Shown: piece after piece, positions 13,285-14,843 of the stretch | Layout of the letters: every line of letters starts with the position of its first letter | Position numbering within the stretch: position 1 is the stretch's first letter | Assembly: GCA_021784535.1 (NCBI GenBank) | Contig: JAJYHW010000051.1 | Location: 1-14,843 of the forward strand | Reading direction: 5' to 3' | DNA length: 14,843 bases | From: a bacterium | GTDB taxonomy: Bacteria; Patescibacteriota; Microgenomatia; Levybacterales; UBA12049 | Program-made: the position numbers and the translations under genes | Notes under the pieces: model-generated | What the model was told of the DNA's origin: nothing | Databases searched by the model: none | What the model saw: the letters and a program-made list of their open reading frames with translations, nothing else

Positions 13285-14843
13285 TTAGTTATTTCCCAAC
13301 ATATGGAGTAATGAAACCGCAACTTGTGGTTGGGATATACCACATTTTGGACAATAAGATCCACCTGAAGGAATATTTAACCAATAGCCAGAAACAAATG
13401 ACTGTGTTGCCATAATTGCGTCAAAAAGTTGTTGACTTGTTATTTTTTGTCCAGACGGATTTGTGCTTAATCCGGCAAGAATAATTACTTGTGAATTTGC
13501 TTCTTTTGCCTGAGCGACTGCTTTTGTTACAAACGACGTATACAAAGCCGTATTCGCTTCTGATCCTTGTGCCTGGATTTCATAGATATCTGCATATTTA
13601 GCAGCTGATCCTGCAATTCCAAGGCTGATAAATTTATCGTAATTACTACCACTAGTAACTTTATCAATCGCATTTACTAAATTAGTTGCAGGCGTCGCTA
13701 TAAAAATAAGATGATGACGATGAACTAAAGCAGCAGCCTGTGCATAATAATATGCAACATTTTGTTGTTCAATAAGTGGCGTAAATTGCCAGTTTTCATT
13801 ATCATAAATCACAGCCTTATAGTAATTTTTAACGGTATTATTAGCAAATGCTTTTTTCATTGCATCATAACTGGTGAAAGTAATCGTTGGCAAAGAATTC
13901 CCATAAGTATGGAAAAATGATTTATCTTTCCCAATGAGATAGGTGTTCGGAGTATTAAAAACTGTCTGTGCAATGTTACCTTTTGGATCATTCTGTTCGA
14001 TTGCTGAAATTGCAGAATCACTAATCATCCACATGAAATGAGTTTGTGTTTGCAATGGTGAAGGTGAAAGAGCTATTATAGCTTTCGCAAGAATTTTAAG
14101 CCCGTCAATACCCATCTGTGCAGGATTTTGTCTTGACGGACCTTTCTGTTTAGGTACATTAAACCAAAAACCTGATACTTCATTTTTAACTTTTTCCATA
14201 TCTCCTGCCAATTGCTGTGCATTTAGTGCCCGATGTGTACTCACGCCTGCCAAAACAATAATATGAGGGTTCACAGACCGTGCTTGAATTGATGCTTTTG
14301 TTACGAACTGCTGAAAATTATCAGTAGAATTATATGGTGGATCTTCATATGGCTGAGCCTGAATTTCATAAATATCGCCATACTCCGCACTCACGGTTGC
14401 AAGACCCATTGCAAGATATTTCTGCCATACAAGGGAGTGATTAACAAACCCCGGGATTAAATTTTGTGCCGGTGCAAGAATGACTTTATAGCCATTTTGA
14501 TGTGCAAGCGTTGCAAATGCTTTCTCATAATAGAGAGGATTTTGTTGTTCATTAAGAGGCGTATATGACCATTTTTCATTATCATACATAACCCACTTGA
14601 CTGCAGGATTTATACTTTTGGTTGCGATATCATGTTGAAATACCTGAAAGCTGCGATATTTTGCTACGGGAATTCCCGGATAAACAGGTTTTTTATTAGC
14701 ACTTTGTAGGACAAATGTATGTTGTTTGGTAAAAATTGCTTGGACAAGTGACGGATCAATTGCCTGCAGCGTATCAATTGCGGATTTTTGATCTGCCATC
14801 CAAAACCAATTCTGCAGGATAGCCATATTTGCTATCGTAGTAT
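13285..14843 (-). CDS. Two-repeat beta/alpha-type protein, probably extracytoplasmic; 5' end outside the window
   Basis: I know no named family for this protein. The visible 513 residues from the ATG at 14826 hold two tandem copies of a domain of about 250 residues, with a period near 260. Equivalent motifs are WVMYDNEKWSYTPLNEQQN (78-96) and AVIYDNENWQFTPLIEQQN (338-356); VILAPAQNL and IFIATPATNL; DIYEIQAQ (151 and 413); IIVLAGVST and VIILAGLST; and SGFWFNVP and SGYWLNIP. The alternation of hydrophobic strands and amphipathic helices, with acidic residues at strand ends, suggests a TIM-barrel-like fold, perhaps a glycan-acting enzyme; that is inference. The first repeat begins almost at the ATG and the frame stays open to the window edge (TTIAN precedes the Met), with no signal peptide visible. 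The true start is therefore likely further upstream, with a signal sequence or another repeat. A CPKC pair lies near the C-terminus. Confidence 0.8.
   Translation of the reverse strand, partial: TTIANMAILQNWFWMADQKSAIDTLQAIDPSLVQAIFTKQHTFVLQSANKKPVYPGIPVAKYRSFQVFQHDIATKSINPAVKWVMYDNEKWSYTPLNEQQNPLYYEKAFATLAHQNGYKVILAPAQNLIPGFVNHSLVWQKYLAMGLATVSAEYGDIYEIQAQPYEDPPYNSTDNFQQFVTKASIQARSVNPHIIVLAGVSTHRALNAQQLAGDMEKVKNEVSGFWFNVPKQKGPSRQNPAQMGIDGLKILAKAIIALSPSPLQTQTHFMWMISDSAISAIEQNDPKGNIAQTVFNTPNTYLIGKDKSFFHTYGNSLPTITFTSYDAMKKAFANNTVKNYYKAVIYDNENWQFTPLIEQQNVAYYYAQAAALVHRHHLIFIATPATNLVNAIDKVTSGSNYDKFISLGIAGSAAKYADIYEIQAQGSEANTALYTSFVTKAVAQAKEANSQVIILAGLSTNPSGQKITSQQLFDAIMATQSFVSGYWLNIPSGGSYCPKCGISQPQVAVSLLHMLGNN

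Noticed and set aside
1..14843. TGA recoding as in Gracilibacteria/Absconditabacteria
   Set aside because: No visible gene ends in TGA, but no full-length gene contains an in-frame TGA either, so TGA is simply unused here and the standard code suffices.
1..14843. tRNA genes, CRISPR arrays, insertion sequences, phage genes
   Set aside because: Looked for T-loop GTTCGA motifs with cloverleaf pairing, regularly spaced repeats, and transposase, integrase or capsid signatures; none was found.

Overview
The window looks like a chromosomal segment from an AT-rich, small-genome bacterium, most probably a member of the Candidate Phyla Radiation (Patescibacteria). This is an inference. It rests on compact gene spacing, Shine-Dalgarno-less starts, a PheT that lacks the N-terminal tRNA-binding domain, secreted or membrane proteins with Pro/Ser/Thr tails, and low-complexity intergenic tracts. 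Every gene whose end is visible stops at TAA or TAG. No long gene contains an in-frame TGA, so the standard code fits and the TGA-recoded Gracilibacteria/Absconditabacteria do not.

Left part (1-4370): an aromatic amino-acid cluster on the + strand. It opens with the 3' part of a fused prephenate dehydrogenase-prephenate dehydratase that has no ACT domain. Next come pheS and pheT, the two subunits of phenylalanyl-tRNA synthetase. The last steps of Tyr and Phe synthesis therefore sit beside the enzyme that loads Phe onto tRNA, and tyrS lies further right.

Middle (4371-8833): a 196-bp spacer with a purine-rich tract and a hairpin leads to an unrecognised 601-residue soluble protein made of two copies of a domain of about 240 residues. 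The copies share a 157-bp block that is identical at every base, while neighbouring parts have diverged. It converges on a class A penicillin-binding protein encoded on the - strand.

Right-middle (8834-12384): tyrS runs divergently from the PBP gene from a well-formed promoter that puts the transcription start on the ATG itself. It is followed by a 36-residue one-helix membrane protein and by recG. The recG gene carries an in-frame insertion of repeat-like sequence.

Right end (12385-14843): a 437-bp convergent intergenic region may hold remnants of small genes. Beyond it are two - strand genes: a 108-residue single-pass membrane protein with a Ser/Pro/Thr tail, and a protein with two tandem beta/alpha-type repeats that runs off the window edge.

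The most general signal is that several genes have a -10 hexamer ending only 6-9 nt before the start codon and no ribosome binding site, which points to leaderless or nearly leaderless mRNAs. No tRNA, rRNA, CRISPR array or transposase was recognised.
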